A stretch of DNA of 55,296 bases from an uncultured Fidelibacterota bacterium (GTDB lineage Bacteria; Fidelibacterota; UBA8477; JABMPR01): positions 1-55,296 of the forward strand of contig CALBFA010000048.1 in assembly GCA_937888365.1 (NCBI GenBank), given 5' to 3'. Positions 16,980 through 25,892 of the stretch are shown here, one piece after another (positions within the stretch are counted from its first letter, which is position 1; every line of letters starts with the position of its first letter). The notes under the pieces were generated by a model. The model saw only the letters and a list, made by a program, of their open reading frames with translations. It had not been told where the DNA came from and searched no databases. The position numbers and the translations under genes were made by a program.

Positions 16980-18320
16980 ATGTCGAGTTTCGTAAATGAG
17001 TTTATGGGAAGTATAAAGGCGAAAGATCCTAATCAACCTGAATTTTTACAAGCTGTTGAAGAAGTGATGATTAGTCTTGCTCCCATTGTTGAGAAATATC
17101 CTATGTATCTGGAGAGTAAGGTACTGCAACGAATAGTTGAACCAGAACGTGTTATCCAATTTCGTATCCCTTGGATTGATGATGGCGGAAATATACAAGT
17201 TAATCGAGGTTTTCGTGTTCAATTCAATAGCGCTATTGGTCCGTATAAAGGTGGTTTAAGATTTCACCCAAGTGTTAACTTGAGCATTTTGAAATTTTTA
17301 GGCTTTGAGCAAACCTTTAAAAATTCTCTTACGACACTACCAATGGGTGGCGGAAAAGGGGGAGCCGATTTTGATCCAAAGGGCAAAAGTGATAATGAAA
17401 TCATGAAATTCTGTCAATCCTTTATGACGGAATTATTTCGTCATATTGGACCTGAGACCGACGTCCCTGCAGGTGATATTGGTGTTGGAGGCCGTGAGAT
17501 TGGCTACTTATTTGGACAATATAAACGTCTTAGCAATTCTTTTGTGGGTGTATTAACAGGTAAAGGTCTCGGATGGGGTGGGAGTCTTATTCGTCCAGAA
17601 GCAACGGGTTATGGCGTTATTTATTTTGCAGAAGAAGTTCTCAAAGCACATCAAAGTACAATCGCGGGTAAAACAATTGCGATTTCAGGATTTGGCAATG
17701 TAGCTTGGGGAGCTGTTTCAAAAGCGACGGAACTAGGTGCTAAAGTCGTCACAATTTCAGGCCCTGATGGCTACATCTATGATCCAGACGGTATTAATGG
17801 CGAGAAAATTGAATACATGTTAGAATTAAGAAACAGCAATCGTGACATTGTAGCGCCTTATGCTCAGCAATTTGGTGTTGAATTCTTTGCAAATAAGCGA
17901 CCTTGGGAAGTGAAATGTGATATCGCGATTCCATGTGCAACACAAAATGAACTTAATCTTGATGACGCAAAAACACTTTTGAAAAACGGTGTAACCGCAG
18001 TGATTGAGGCGGCAAATATGCCATGTACGGCAGAAGCGATGGACTTATTTGTTGACAATAAAATTATTTTTGCTCCTGGGAAAGCAGCTAATGCCGGTGG
18101 TGTTGCCGTCTCGGGTCTCGAGATGTCTCAGAACAGTATGAAACTCCATTGGTCAATGGATGAATTAGACACAAAATTGCATGAAATTATGAAAAATATT
18201 CATGTACAATGCGTTATGCACGGAACGCAACGAAGTGGCTATATTAATTATATAAATGGAGCTAATATCGCTGGTTTTATTAGAGTTGCAGATGCCATGC
18301 TTGATCAAGGTGTTGTATAA
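16980..18320 (+). CDS. gdhA: NADP-type glutamate dehydrogenase
   Basis: Interconverts glutamate and 2-oxoglutarate plus ammonia. The 446-residue length fits the hexameric GdhA family. Substrate and catalytic motifs are clear: GPYKGGLRFHPSVN (about 82-95), LPMGGGKGGADFDPKGKS (about 120-137) and the catalytic aspartate in PAGDIGVGGREIG. The Rossmann glycine pattern SGFGNVAWG follows near 238. The start has a good TTAGGAG site. A strong terminator follows, so it is a single-gene unit. Together with P5C dehydrogenase it links amino acids to the TCA cycle. Coenzyme preference is inferred from family resemblance. Confidence 0.95.
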   Translation: MSSFVNEFMGSIKAKDPNQPEFLQAVEEVMISLAPIVEKYPMYLESKVLQRIVEPERVIQFRIPWIDDGGNIQVNRGFRVQFNSAIGPYKGGLRFHPSVNLSILKFLGFEQTFKNSLTTLPMGGGKGGADFDPKGKSDNEIMKFCQSFMTELFRHIGPETDVPAGDIGVGGREIGYLFGQYKRLSNSFVGVLTGKGLGWGGSLIRPEATGYGVIYFAEEVLKAHQSTIAGKTIAISGFGNVAWGAVSKATELGAKVVTISGPDGYIYDPDGINGEKIEYMLELRNSNRDIVAPYAQQFGVEFFANKRPWEVKCDIAIPCATQNELNLDDAKTLLKNGVTAVIEAANMPCTAEAMDLFVDNKIIFAPGKAANAGGVAVSGLEMSQNSMKLHWSMDELDTKLHEIMKNIHVQCVMHGTQRSGYINYINGANIAGFIRVADAMLDQGVV

Positions 18321-18353
18321 GCGTTTTTTTAATTCTTTTTTAAATAGATATTT

Positions 18354-18388
18354 AAAAGCATCGTTTCATTTGCAACGATGCTTTTTTT
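18354..18388 (+). terminator. Rho-independent terminator of gdhA
   Basis: AAAGCATCGTT pairs with AACGATGCTTT around a short loop, followed by a run of T, about 35 bp after the stop codon. Confidence 0.85.
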
Positions 18389-18552
18389 AACCATAAAAAA
18401 CTCATGTTCATCTAAAAGTATAGCTTTTAAATCTATTCCAGTTGTTTTCATTTTTTTTCGTGTTAGAATGGGTCTTATGACGCAACATATTACTAAAAAT
18501 GCACGCCCATTATTTTCAAATAGATCGATTATTTAATAAAGGAAATCCAGAA

Positions 18553-20985
18553 ATGATATCACCCTCGAAGACAATTATTTTACTCATATTTTTATCACAA
18601 TCTGTTTTGTTTTCCCAAGGGATGAATCCAAACATAATGCCAAAAATTGGAATTATTAAAGGAACGGTCGTGGATTCTATCAATAATACGCCTATCCAAT
18701 ATGCGTCTCTTTCCCTCGTAAATCCACGATCAAAAGAAGTTATCGCTGGCGGCATTACGAATGAAAATGGCAAGTTTAACATCATTGAAATTCCTGCGGG
18801 AAAAGCGCAACTTATCGTTGAATATATTGGATATAAGCCCGTTATTATGGCGTTAAAATTTTCTCCTAGAGACGAACATGAATTTGATTTAGGCGTCATT
18901 AAGCTTCATGGCAAAGCGATTGAAATGAATGAGGTCGCTGTCGAAGGTGAACGACCCTTATTTGTACAAACGATGGAAAAACGGACATTTAATGTTGCTC
19001 AAAATACGATGTCTTCAGGTGGCAGCGCATTAGAAGCGTTACGGCAAGTGCCGGGTGTTGATGTCGATCTGGACGGCAATGTAAGTCTTAGAGGCTCTGC
19101 GAATGTTAATATTCTCATTGACGGTAAGCCATCAAATATGGCAGGCGCAGATACAGGAACACTATTGGAAAATATTTCGGCAGATAATGTTGAAGACATA
19201 GAAGTCGTGACGAATCCATCTGCAAAGTATGACCCTGAAGGCATGGCTGGAATTATAAATATTGTACTTAAAGAGAACAAATTGGCGGGATTAAATGGGA
19301 ATGTTAAGAGTGGTAAAAGTTCTAATAAAGGTATCAATGCATCGGGGCAGATAAATTATAAACAAGAGAAATTGAATGTTTTTCTAAATACCGGTTTTCG
19401 GGACGGCGTACGTGGTGGGAGTGGGCAGAACTATCGTGAAACTTATTATAATTTAGATACGACTTATTTAGATCAAAAAATAGACGATGAACATGGTGGA
19501 AAAAGTATCTCACTTAAATCAGGTGCTGATTATGCATTAAATTCTAAAAATAATATTGGAATGGCGCTGTCATGGAATTCTGGAAGCAATGGTAATAATA
19601 GGGATATTTTTACCGATGAAATGAATGGTCTTCCTATTTACAATCTTGATTCAAAAGGGGAAAGAACGCGGGATAATATTGATGTTGGGTTTAGCTATGA
19701 TAAAAAATTTAACAAGCCAAAACAGATGCTAAATGTGCTTTATGATCAATCATATAGAGAGTACAATAGTGTGAATCAATCAGGTTCACGTGATCAAATC
19801 AATTACCCTGATTCAACGAACTCTAATACAAAAAGTAATGACCAAAAATTTCAGATCGATTATATTCATCCCTTTAGCAAAGCATTAAAGCTTGAGGCAG
19901 GATTAAAAAGCTCTATAAGAGAAATTGATAATGAATATAATACCTACATATTTGACGATGATAATGTCTATATTTTAGACGCGATTGTGAGCGATCGATT
20001 TATTTATAATGAAGCTATCCATGCAGGATATGCGATTATTGGATTGGTTCGAGAGAATATTTCGGGGCAATTAGGTGTTCGAGGCGAATTCGCCGAAATT
20101 ATTTCAAAATTGACAGATACGGGTGAGGAATATAAAAATCCTTATACAAGCATTTATCCTTCAGCCTCTTTTTCTGTGGGTCCGGCGAGTGTGGCGCAGT
20201 TAATCGCTAGTTATAGCCATCGTGTTAATAGACCGAATACGCGTCATTTAAATCCATCGATTCGACAAATTGATCCAAGCAATATTCGTTTTGGTAATCC
20301 CTTTTTAAAGCCAGAATATATTGATGTCTATGAACTGACGGTTTCTCGTTTTGTCAAAGGTAAATCAGTTTCATTGGGAGGGTATTACCGCCATGTTACG
20401 GATATGATTGAACATTATAAATATATCGAGGATGGCATTACTAAAGTAACGTATGAAAACTTTGATGAAAAATCGTCTTATGGTGCTGAATTTATTTTAT
20501 CTGGGAAATTAAGTCCAAAACTTCGTATTATGATGAACGCAAATCTCTATTATGATGAGGTCAATGCGAACAATATTGTTGATAATTATAGTTATATCTC
20601 AAAAGGAATTAATGGTCGATTGACAGCAACTTACCTCGTGCAACCAACGATGGAGATGATGTTTACCGGATTTTATAGGGCTCCTCGAACAATTCCATTT
20701 GGGACAATTGAATCCATGTCAACCACCAGTTTGTCCATTAAAAAACGACTTATGGATGATAAATTTGCCGTGTCGATGCAATTCCGAGATTTGTTTAATA
20801 CCTTGAAATTTGTCTATGATACAGGGAATGATTTATATATCCAACACAGCGAACGCCAATGGGAAAGTCAGGTTGCTTCCATTTCACTCGAATATCGATT
20901 TGGAAAAATTGAAGACAGGAGTAAATATGGTAAACGCAATAGAAATGGCAACGATATGGAAGAAACTGACTTTGAAATCGAATAG
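18553..20985 (+). CDS. TonB-dependent receptor-like outer-membrane barrel protein
   Basis: An outer-membrane receptor of about 810 residues. A signal peptide (MISPSKT to about residue 23, ending LFSQG) is followed by a carboxypeptidase-regulatory-like domain (about 38-115, GIIKGTVVDSINNTPIQYASL). Next come a plug domain (about 135-240, with ALRQVPGVDVDLDGNVSLRG and NPSAKYDPEGMAGIINI) and a large beta-barrel of the OMP_b-brl_3 type. The frame opens at 18499, but the ATG at 18553, preceded by AAAGGAAA, begins the signal peptide. The C-terminal acidic tail after the last strand (GKIEDRSKYGK onward) is unusual because most such barrels end on an aromatic residue. The substrate is unknown. Confidence 0.88.
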   Translation: MISPSKTIILLIFLSQSVLFSQGMNPNIMPKIGIIKGTVVDSINNTPIQYASLSLVNPRSKEVIAGGITNENGKFNIIEIPAGKAQLIVEYIGYKPVIMALKFSPRDEHEFDLGVIKLHGKAIEMNEVAVEGERPLFVQTMEKRTFNVAQNTMSSGGSALEALRQVPGVDVDLDGNVSLRGSANVNILIDGKPSNMAGADTGTLLENISADNVEDIEVVTNPSAKYDPEGMAGIINIVLKENKLAGLNGNVKSGKSSNKGINASGQINYKQEKLNVFLNTGFRDGVRGGSGQNYRETYYNLDTTYLDQKIDDEHGGKSISLKSGADYALNSKNNIGMALSWNSGSNGNNRDIFTDEMNGLPIYNLDSKGERTRDNIDVGFSYDKKFNKPKQMLNVLYDQSYREYNSVNQSGSRDQINYPDSTNSNTKSNDQKFQIDYIHPFSKALKLEAGLKSSIREIDNEYNTYIFDDDNVYILDAIVSDRFIYNEAIHAGYAIIGLVRENISGQLGVRGEFAEIISKLTDTGEEYKNPYTSIYPSASFSVGPASVAQLIASYSHRVNRPNTRHLNPSIRQIDPSNIRFGNPFLKPEYIDVYELTVSRFVKGKSVSLGGYYRHVTDMIEHYKYIEDGITKVTYENFDEKSSYGAEFILSGKLSPKLRIMMNANLYYDEVNANNIVDNYSYISKGINGRLTATYLVQPTMEMMFTGFYRAPRTIPFGTIESMSTTSLSIKKRLMDDKFAVSMQFRDLFNTLKFVYDTGNDLYIQHSERQWESQVASISLEYRFGKIEDRSKYGKRNRNGNDMEETDFEIE

Positions 20986-21185
20986 TAAAGTAACTATTTA
21001 AATATATACCAATAAGATTCTGAATATCAGTGACTTATTAGCATTATATTCCAGGATGGTTAGGAAGTTCAATTGATAAATAATGATCCTCTTCGTGTTT
21101 TAAAAAATATTCGCTGATTAATGAAAATATTTAATCTAAGGAACCCTAGGATGGCTAATGAGGTCAGCTAAATAATTTGAAACCA

Positions 21186-21242
21186 CCTCATGAAGTGAGG
21201 ATAATTTCTACTGGTGTTGAAGGACTCGAAATAATCGTCCTT
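21186..21242. other. Two adjacent hairpins between convergent genes
   Basis: CCTCA-tgaag-TGAGG (21186-21200) and AAGGAC..GTCCTT with an 11-nt loop (21220-21242) lie in the 270-bp gap between two convergent genes. Neither is followed by a clear T-run on either strand, so they may be weak terminators or part of a small RNA. Confidence 0.35.
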
Positions 21243-21257
21243 GCTACGAGGATAAAA

Positions 21258-24242
21258 TTACCGAAGCTTCTCTTCTTTGCGAAAGATTAAGTTTTCTATA
21301 ACTCCCGGTAAAATAGCAATACCATTCCCAGATATGCCATCGACTTGTAGTGTAATTGACTCTTTTAATTGAATATGTACCAAATATTTTGACTCGTACT
21401 TAACTTTAGCTGTTTTAAGCCATTTCCAATTGATGTCATCATTTTGTTTATGTGGAGGAATGGTAATATAGGATAATCCAAGACTTGAGATGTTTTGGAA
21501 AAAGTGACTACCGAATGAAGGTTCGACATAAAAATCGGGCAAACCAATTTCAACAATGACAGCGACATTTGAAATATCACTCCAAATAACGGGAATACCC
21601 AGTGATGGATCCGAGCTCCCCCAACGACCTGGCCCCATTAATAGAAAGGGTTGTGTGGCGCTAAACATTTTATTAAGCTTATTAATCTCTGGTACAATTT
21701 CTCTTGTTTTGAGTGGCTCAAAATTATCAGTTTTAACCAAAATAATATCACAAATATTTTCTTTAATGCCGTTACCTAAACTAATTGTGCTTTCAAATAA
21801 TAAATCGTCACGTGTAAAGTCTTCTCGATTGAAGTTAGTACCCTGATCATAGGTAATCATGGGTCTTATCTGCAGAATAAAGAAATCCCGAATACCTTCC
21901 AACGGATCTACATTCGCCGTAAATTCGATTTCAACGTCACAACCCATCCCAATTTTCCCTGATTTGGCCAATTGATTTAAAATGTCTGCTAGGGGGAAGG
22001 CATTCCATTTAAGAATATTATTGAATGAAACGACTCTCGGACCTTTTTTCATGAGCATTTCTTTTAATACGCCGTGATCGTCCATAACCGAACCCACTAA
22101 ATCGAGAGCCCCATCTTTTTCAGCAACTTTGAGTCCAAGTTTAGACAAGTTTGATTCCTCACCATGTTCGAGATCGGAATGACAATTATTCTTCATTGAT
22201 AATGCATAGAAACTTTCCTGAGAGTTATTCAGAATTGATTTTTCACTAAAAAATTGTGGCAATACTTTAGGATGCTTTGGCGAAAATTTGAGGCTTCGTC
22301 CGCCTTCTACTACAATTTTTCCTAGACCAAGTGCGACGGTGGCAACGCCGTCCTCGCGTTTCATGGGCCCTTGTGGATAATAATTATAACTTTGCAGCAC
22401 ACCTGAAAAACTAGGATAATAATTCTCGCCATATTTCAACCCGATAAGATGTTGAATAATAACCGCCATCTTTTCATCTTCGGTCCGATTTCCAGTAGCT
22501 TTCATATAAGCAATCGTATTCTTGAGATAAACAGATGCAAAAACCATTTTGATGGCTTTGAAAAGTTGATCAAGTCTTTCGTCAAAAGATTCAGCGCAGT
22601 TTGGAATCATATACGTTGTGTAAATTCCCGCAAAGGGTTGAAAAAGGCTATCCTCCATTAAACTTGAAGATCGAATTGCTAATGGGACGCGGTGGTAATT
22701 TATATACGTAATGAGCTGATTAGTAAAATCGTCCCCAAAATTTCCATTTATAAAAAGTTTTATGACATCGTCATCTGTTTGGGTCTTTTCAAGTTTTTCA
22801 AGAATATGGTTTCTCTCTAAAAAATTGTCGTATATCTCTGTCGTTACAACTGCAAAGGGGGGAATATCAATTGTAACATCTTTAAACTTGTGTTTAAGTT
22901 TGTTTTCATGCATATAATTGGCAAGAAAGGCGAGACCCCGTGCTTTCCCTCCCAATGAACCGTTCCCAAATCTTAAAAAATGGTATGCAGGATCGTAGTT
23001 TTCACTATCGAAATAGACAATCGTATCTTTAAACCGACGATTCCTTTCATTTGAGACGAGAGAAATTACGATTTCACGAAGTTCTTCCATATCTTCAAAA
23101 GCGTCGATGCTAATGGGCTTTAAAATATCGGCTAACTCGAAATATCCGCGGATAGAAAGCCAATTAGAAAAATGGTCTCGACGAGCATGATACGCAATAC
23201 TCTGAGCTGGAACCTCGGACAAAGCCTCCTCAAATTCTCTTAGATTTGTTACACGTCTAATTTCTTCTTTTTCGACGGTACTGAAAATTAAATCACCAAA
23301 ACCACAGTGGTTTTGGATGAATTCTTTTAAATCTTTAATAAGACGAGACGAAGATTTATGTAAATAATACGCATTAATGGAGTAAGCGACTTCTTCGTTT
23401 TCTGCCTCCATTGATTGAAGCATCACTGGCATACTTGGATTTTGCTTTAACACATGTTTTAACAATTTTACGCCAGCGTGTTTATCCACAACACCTCCTT
23501 TTGGGAAGCGAACATCTGAAATAACCGTCAGGATATTGTTTTGGTACCGATCGATATATTCTATGGCTTCTTCATAAGTCGATGCTAATAATATTTTAGG
23601 ACGCGATCGAATACGATACTGGCGAGATGACTCTGTATATTCTTTTTCGAGAAGTGAAAGCGTGCTTCGAATGATGACTTTGTATATCGTTGGCAAAAAT
23701 GTTGAATAAAAGTGAGGTGAATCTTCCACAACTATGATAGCGCGTGAGCCTCCATCAATGATGTCTCGCTCGGCATTTTTAATATCTTCGAGCCATTTAA
23801 TAATTGCCGTAAAAATAGCCGATTCGCCCATCCAGTAAAATATCCGATCAATTCCAGACGTGTCAGGATTCGATTTGAGAAGCCATTGATGTTCTTTTTT
23901 GCTTGACGCTAACAATACGACGGAAAGTTTCTCGTAAATCTCTTTCGCCTTTAAAGCGAATGTAAAAGGCGTCATATCAGAGATGCGTGACATGGTAATG
24001 ACAAGGCTAAAATATTTTTTATTAAGCAATTCAAGGGCTTCTTTCGCCGTAGAAACCCGCGTAACGCGAGGTGGACTCGTTAAATGCATGTGCTTATATT
24101 CGAAAAAAATAAGTTCGCCAAGTTGGCCATCTTCTTCAACTTTAAAGGCATCATAAAGACTTGAAACAACAAGAATTTCGTGTATGCGCCATTGCATTAA
24201 GTCGTGGTGTGTAAGTTTGATTTTACTTTCAATCTTCTGCAT
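21258..24242 (-). CDS. REC-like, REC and PEP/pyruvate-binding (PPDK_N-like ATP-grasp) fusion
   Basis: A 994-residue cytoplasmic protein. Residues 20-155 fold like a receiver but lack the acceptor Asp (TMSR in its place). Residues 166-310 form a second receiver with acidic VVED and probable acceptor D243 in SDVRFPKGG. The PPDK N-terminal ATP-grasp follows, with GSLGGKARGLAFL (about 429-441) and the RSSSLMEDS loop (about 524-532), as in PEP synthases. There is no GG.T.HAAI phosphohistidine segment and no PEP/pyruvate barrel, so it cannot be an ordinary PEP synthase. A C-terminal region with GPGRWGSSDPSLG is conserved-looking but unassigned. A signalling phosphotransfer role is inferred. Confidence 0.82.
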   Translation of the reverse strand: MQKIESKIKLTHHDLMQWRIHEILVVSSLYDAFKVEEDGQLGELIFFEYKHMHLTSPPRVTRVSTAKEALELLNKKYFSLVITMSRISDMTPFTFALKAKEIYEKLSVVLLASSKKEHQWLLKSNPDTSGIDRIFYWMGESAIFTAIIKWLEDIKNAERDIIDGGSRAIIVVEDSPHFYSTFLPTIYKVIIRSTLSLLEKEYTESSRQYRIRSRPKILLASTYEEAIEYIDRYQNNILTVISDVRFPKGGVVDKHAGVKLLKHVLKQNPSMPVMLQSMEAENEEVAYSINAYYLHKSSSRLIKDLKEFIQNHCGFGDLIFSTVEKEEIRRVTNLREFEEALSEVPAQSIAYHARRDHFSNWLSIRGYFELADILKPISIDAFEDMEELREIVISLVSNERNRRFKDTIVYFDSENYDPAYHFLRFGNGSLGGKARGLAFLANYMHENKLKHKFKDVTIDIPPFAVVTTEIYDNFLERNHILEKLEKTQTDDDVIKLFINGNFGDDFTNQLITYINYHRVPLAIRSSSLMEDSLFQPFAGIYTTYMIPNCAESFDERLDQLFKAIKMVFASVYLKNTIAYMKATGNRTEDEKMAVIIQHLIGLKYGENYYPSFSGVLQSYNYYPQGPMKREDGVATVALGLGKIVVEGGRSLKFSPKHPKVLPQFFSEKSILNNSQESFYALSMKNNCHSDLEHGEESNLSKLGLKVAEKDGALDLVGSVMDDHGVLKEMLMKKGPRVVSFNNILKWNAFPLADILNQLAKSGKIGMGCDVEIEFTANVDPLEGIRDFFILQIRPMITYDQGTNFNREDFTRDDLLFESTISLGNGIKENICDIILVKTDNFEPLKTREIVPEINKLNKMFSATQPFLLMGPGRWGSSDPSLGIPVIWSDISNVAVIVEIGLPDFYVEPSFGSHFFQNISSLGLSYITIPPHKQNDDINWKWLKTAKVKYESKYLVHIQLKESITLQVDGISGNGIAILPGVIENLIFRKEEKLR

Positions 24243-24443
24243 GGAATCCAGCCTCTATTTTCATTCTGACTAAAATGCTTCGAGAATCACGAATATCAAA
24301 CGATTAAATTGGTGTAGAATAAGTCTTTCCATCCTTTTATTCAAAAAAATGACATGAGGTGCAGTGAAACATATTTTTTCAATACATTGTGATATTCGAA
24401 ATTCTTCTTAACTTTTTTTCATGTGGATGTATCTAAGGTAGCG

Positions 24444-24989
24444 ATGACAAAAGACGACATCAAAATGATTTTTGAAAACGTGCAGGCAAAAGACAAAAAA
24501 GCCTTTAATAAATTGGTTCAGCTGGAATCAGATTACTTAAACGCCTTGATATTCAAATTAGTGCAAAATAAGACAGAAGCGCAAGATATACTTCAAGACT
24601 GCTTTGTCCGTATCTGGGAGAAGTCATATCAATTTAAAGGAAACGCTTCTCCTCGTACATGGATGTCTCGCATTGCATTGAACTTGACATATCGGTATCT
24701 CAAACGAAAAAGTAGCCGATTAACGATATGGATTGACGAAATGAAACATCTCAGAGTCGAGTCTGAATCGGAGCACCACGCCGAAGATGAATATCGGAAG
24801 CGTTGGCTGACCAAAGGACTTAAGAAACTGACATCACGGCAACGAGACGTTTTTATGCTGCGTGTCTATCAAGATTTGGCTTTCGCCGATATCGGTTTTG
24901 AGCTTGGCTGCAGCGAGAATGCTGCAAAAGTCCATTTCCATGAAGCACAAAAAAAAATTAAACAATTCTTTAAGGAATATGTTTTATGA
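24444..24989 (+). CDS. ECF-family RNA polymerase sigma factor
   Basis: A sigma factor of about 181 residues with the two ECF domains. Region 2 (about 20-90) contains DILQDCFVRIWE and SPRTWMSRIALNLTYRYLKR. Region 4 (about 125-180) contains LTSRQRDVFMLRVYQDLAFADIG and a recognition helix CSENAAKVHFHEA. No region 3 is present. A GTG at 24423 is possible, but the ATG at 24444 follows AAGGTAGC and removes a non-conserved tail. Its stop overlaps the next start by 4 bp (ATGA), so the sigma factor and the downstream membrane protein are translationally coupled, as usual for a sigma/anti-sigma pair. Confidence 0.92.
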   Translation: MTKDDIKMIFENVQAKDKKAFNKLVQLESDYLNALIFKLVQNKTEAQDILQDCFVRIWEKSYQFKGNASPRTWMSRIALNLTYRYLKRKSSRLTIWIDEMKHLRVESESEHHAEDEYRKRWLTKGLKKLTSRQRDVFMLRVYQDLAFADIGFELGCSENAAKVHFHEAQKKIKQFFKEYVL

Positions 24990-25405
24990 CAAACCAAAAT
25001 TATCACGACATCATGGCTCCTGGCAAAATTATGCCTAAGAATATCAATCAAGATATGTTGATGACAGCAATCGATAGTAAGATTGAAAAAAGAGACTTTA
25101 GACGTCGTCTGGGAAAACAATTAGGAACCCTATCAATTATGCTAGCACTGGGTGTAGGATACATTTTTATACCCATGTCAAAGACATCCATCTCAGAAAA
25201 TAAAATGAACTATTCTGATGCTGTTAGCACCTGGGACGATGTTTTGCTCATTGATAAATCGGATGATGATCTCATCTCTCCCTTCACTTGGCTAGAATAT
25301 ATTTCAGAGCAAGATGGGGAAGTGAATACAGAATTAATTCATGAATATTTGACAGAAAACGAAATTAAAGCGTTAACTAACTATTTAGAAAAGGAGTTAA
25401 TATGA
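24986..25405 (+). CDS. Putative membrane-anchored anti-sigma factor
   Basis: A 139-residue bitopic protein. A basic cytosolic part (about 1-47) is followed by one membrane helix (about 48-66, LGTLSIMLALGVGYIFIP) and an acidic periplasmic domain of about 70 residues. No zinc (ZAS) motif is seen and no family was recognised by eye. The anti-sigma role is inferred from size, topology and coupling: it overlaps the sigma gene and the next gene by 4 bp each. The periplasmic part would sense a signal or bind the Spy-like product downstream. Confidence 0.65.
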   Translation: MTNQNYHDIMAPGKIMPKNINQDMLMTAIDSKIEKRDFRRRLGKQLGTLSIMLALGVGYIFIPMSKTSISENKMNYSDAVSTWDDVLLIDKSDDDLISPFTWLEYISEQDGEVNTELIHEYLTENEIKALTNYLEKELI

Positions 25406-25887
25406 AAAAAATCATCATCGTTCTCTTAGGGATGTCGGTTATGCTGATGGCTCAGCGCCCCGATATGTTTGAAGAAAAACGAAATATCGAAGCAATGCGA
25501 ATTTATAGACTTATCGATGTATTGGATTTATCCGATAGCCAAGTCGATGCATTTATACCCGCTTTGAAAAAACATGATAAGAAAATAAAAGAGCTGAGAG
25601 ATTCAAAGGCAGACGCCATAAGAGACGGGCGGAAACTATATGATGAGGAAAGTCTTAGTCAAAAGCAGGTTGATAAATTGTTTCAGACCCTCAATAAAAT
25701 TGATTCAGATATTAATCAAGAAAGACAGAAATTCATCGCGTCGCTTTCAAAATATCTCGATCCTAAACAGCAACTCAAATATATTGGTTTTGATCAACGA
25801 TTCCGAAATGAAGTCGGTAAATTTTTGAGAGGTCGCGAAGATTTTAACCAACAACGTGATGATTTTAATCGTAAAAAAAGGAAATAG
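25402..25887 (+). CDS. Spy/CpxP-like periplasmic protein
   Basis: A 161-residue exported protein: signal peptide (about 1-17, ending LMAQ) and an all-helical, highly charged mature part. The pattern LDLSDSQVDAFIPALKKHDKKIKEL (in two pieces around residues 33-57) and DPKQQLKYIGFDQRF near the end resemble the LTxxQ helical hairpins of Spy, CpxP and CnrX/ZraP. Those act as periplasmic chaperones or metal sensors. The start overlaps the anti-sigma-like gene (ATGA) after AAAAGGAG, so it belongs to the same transcript. An envelope-stress or metal-sensing role is inferred. Confidence 0.7.
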   Translation: MKKIIIVLLGMSVMLMAQRPDMFEEKRNIEAMRIYRLIDVLDLSDSQVDAFIPALKKHDKKIKELRDSKADAIRDGRKLYDEESLSQKQVDKLFQTLNKIDSDINQERQKFIASLSKYLDPKQQLKYIGFDQRFRNEVGKFLRGREDFNQQRDDFNRKKRK

Positions 25888-25892
25888 GTAAA

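Noticed and set aside
21258-24242. Annotation as phosphoenolpyruvate synthase.
   Set aside because: The protein lacks the phosphohistidine segment and the PEP/pyruvate-binding barrel, and carries receiver domains.
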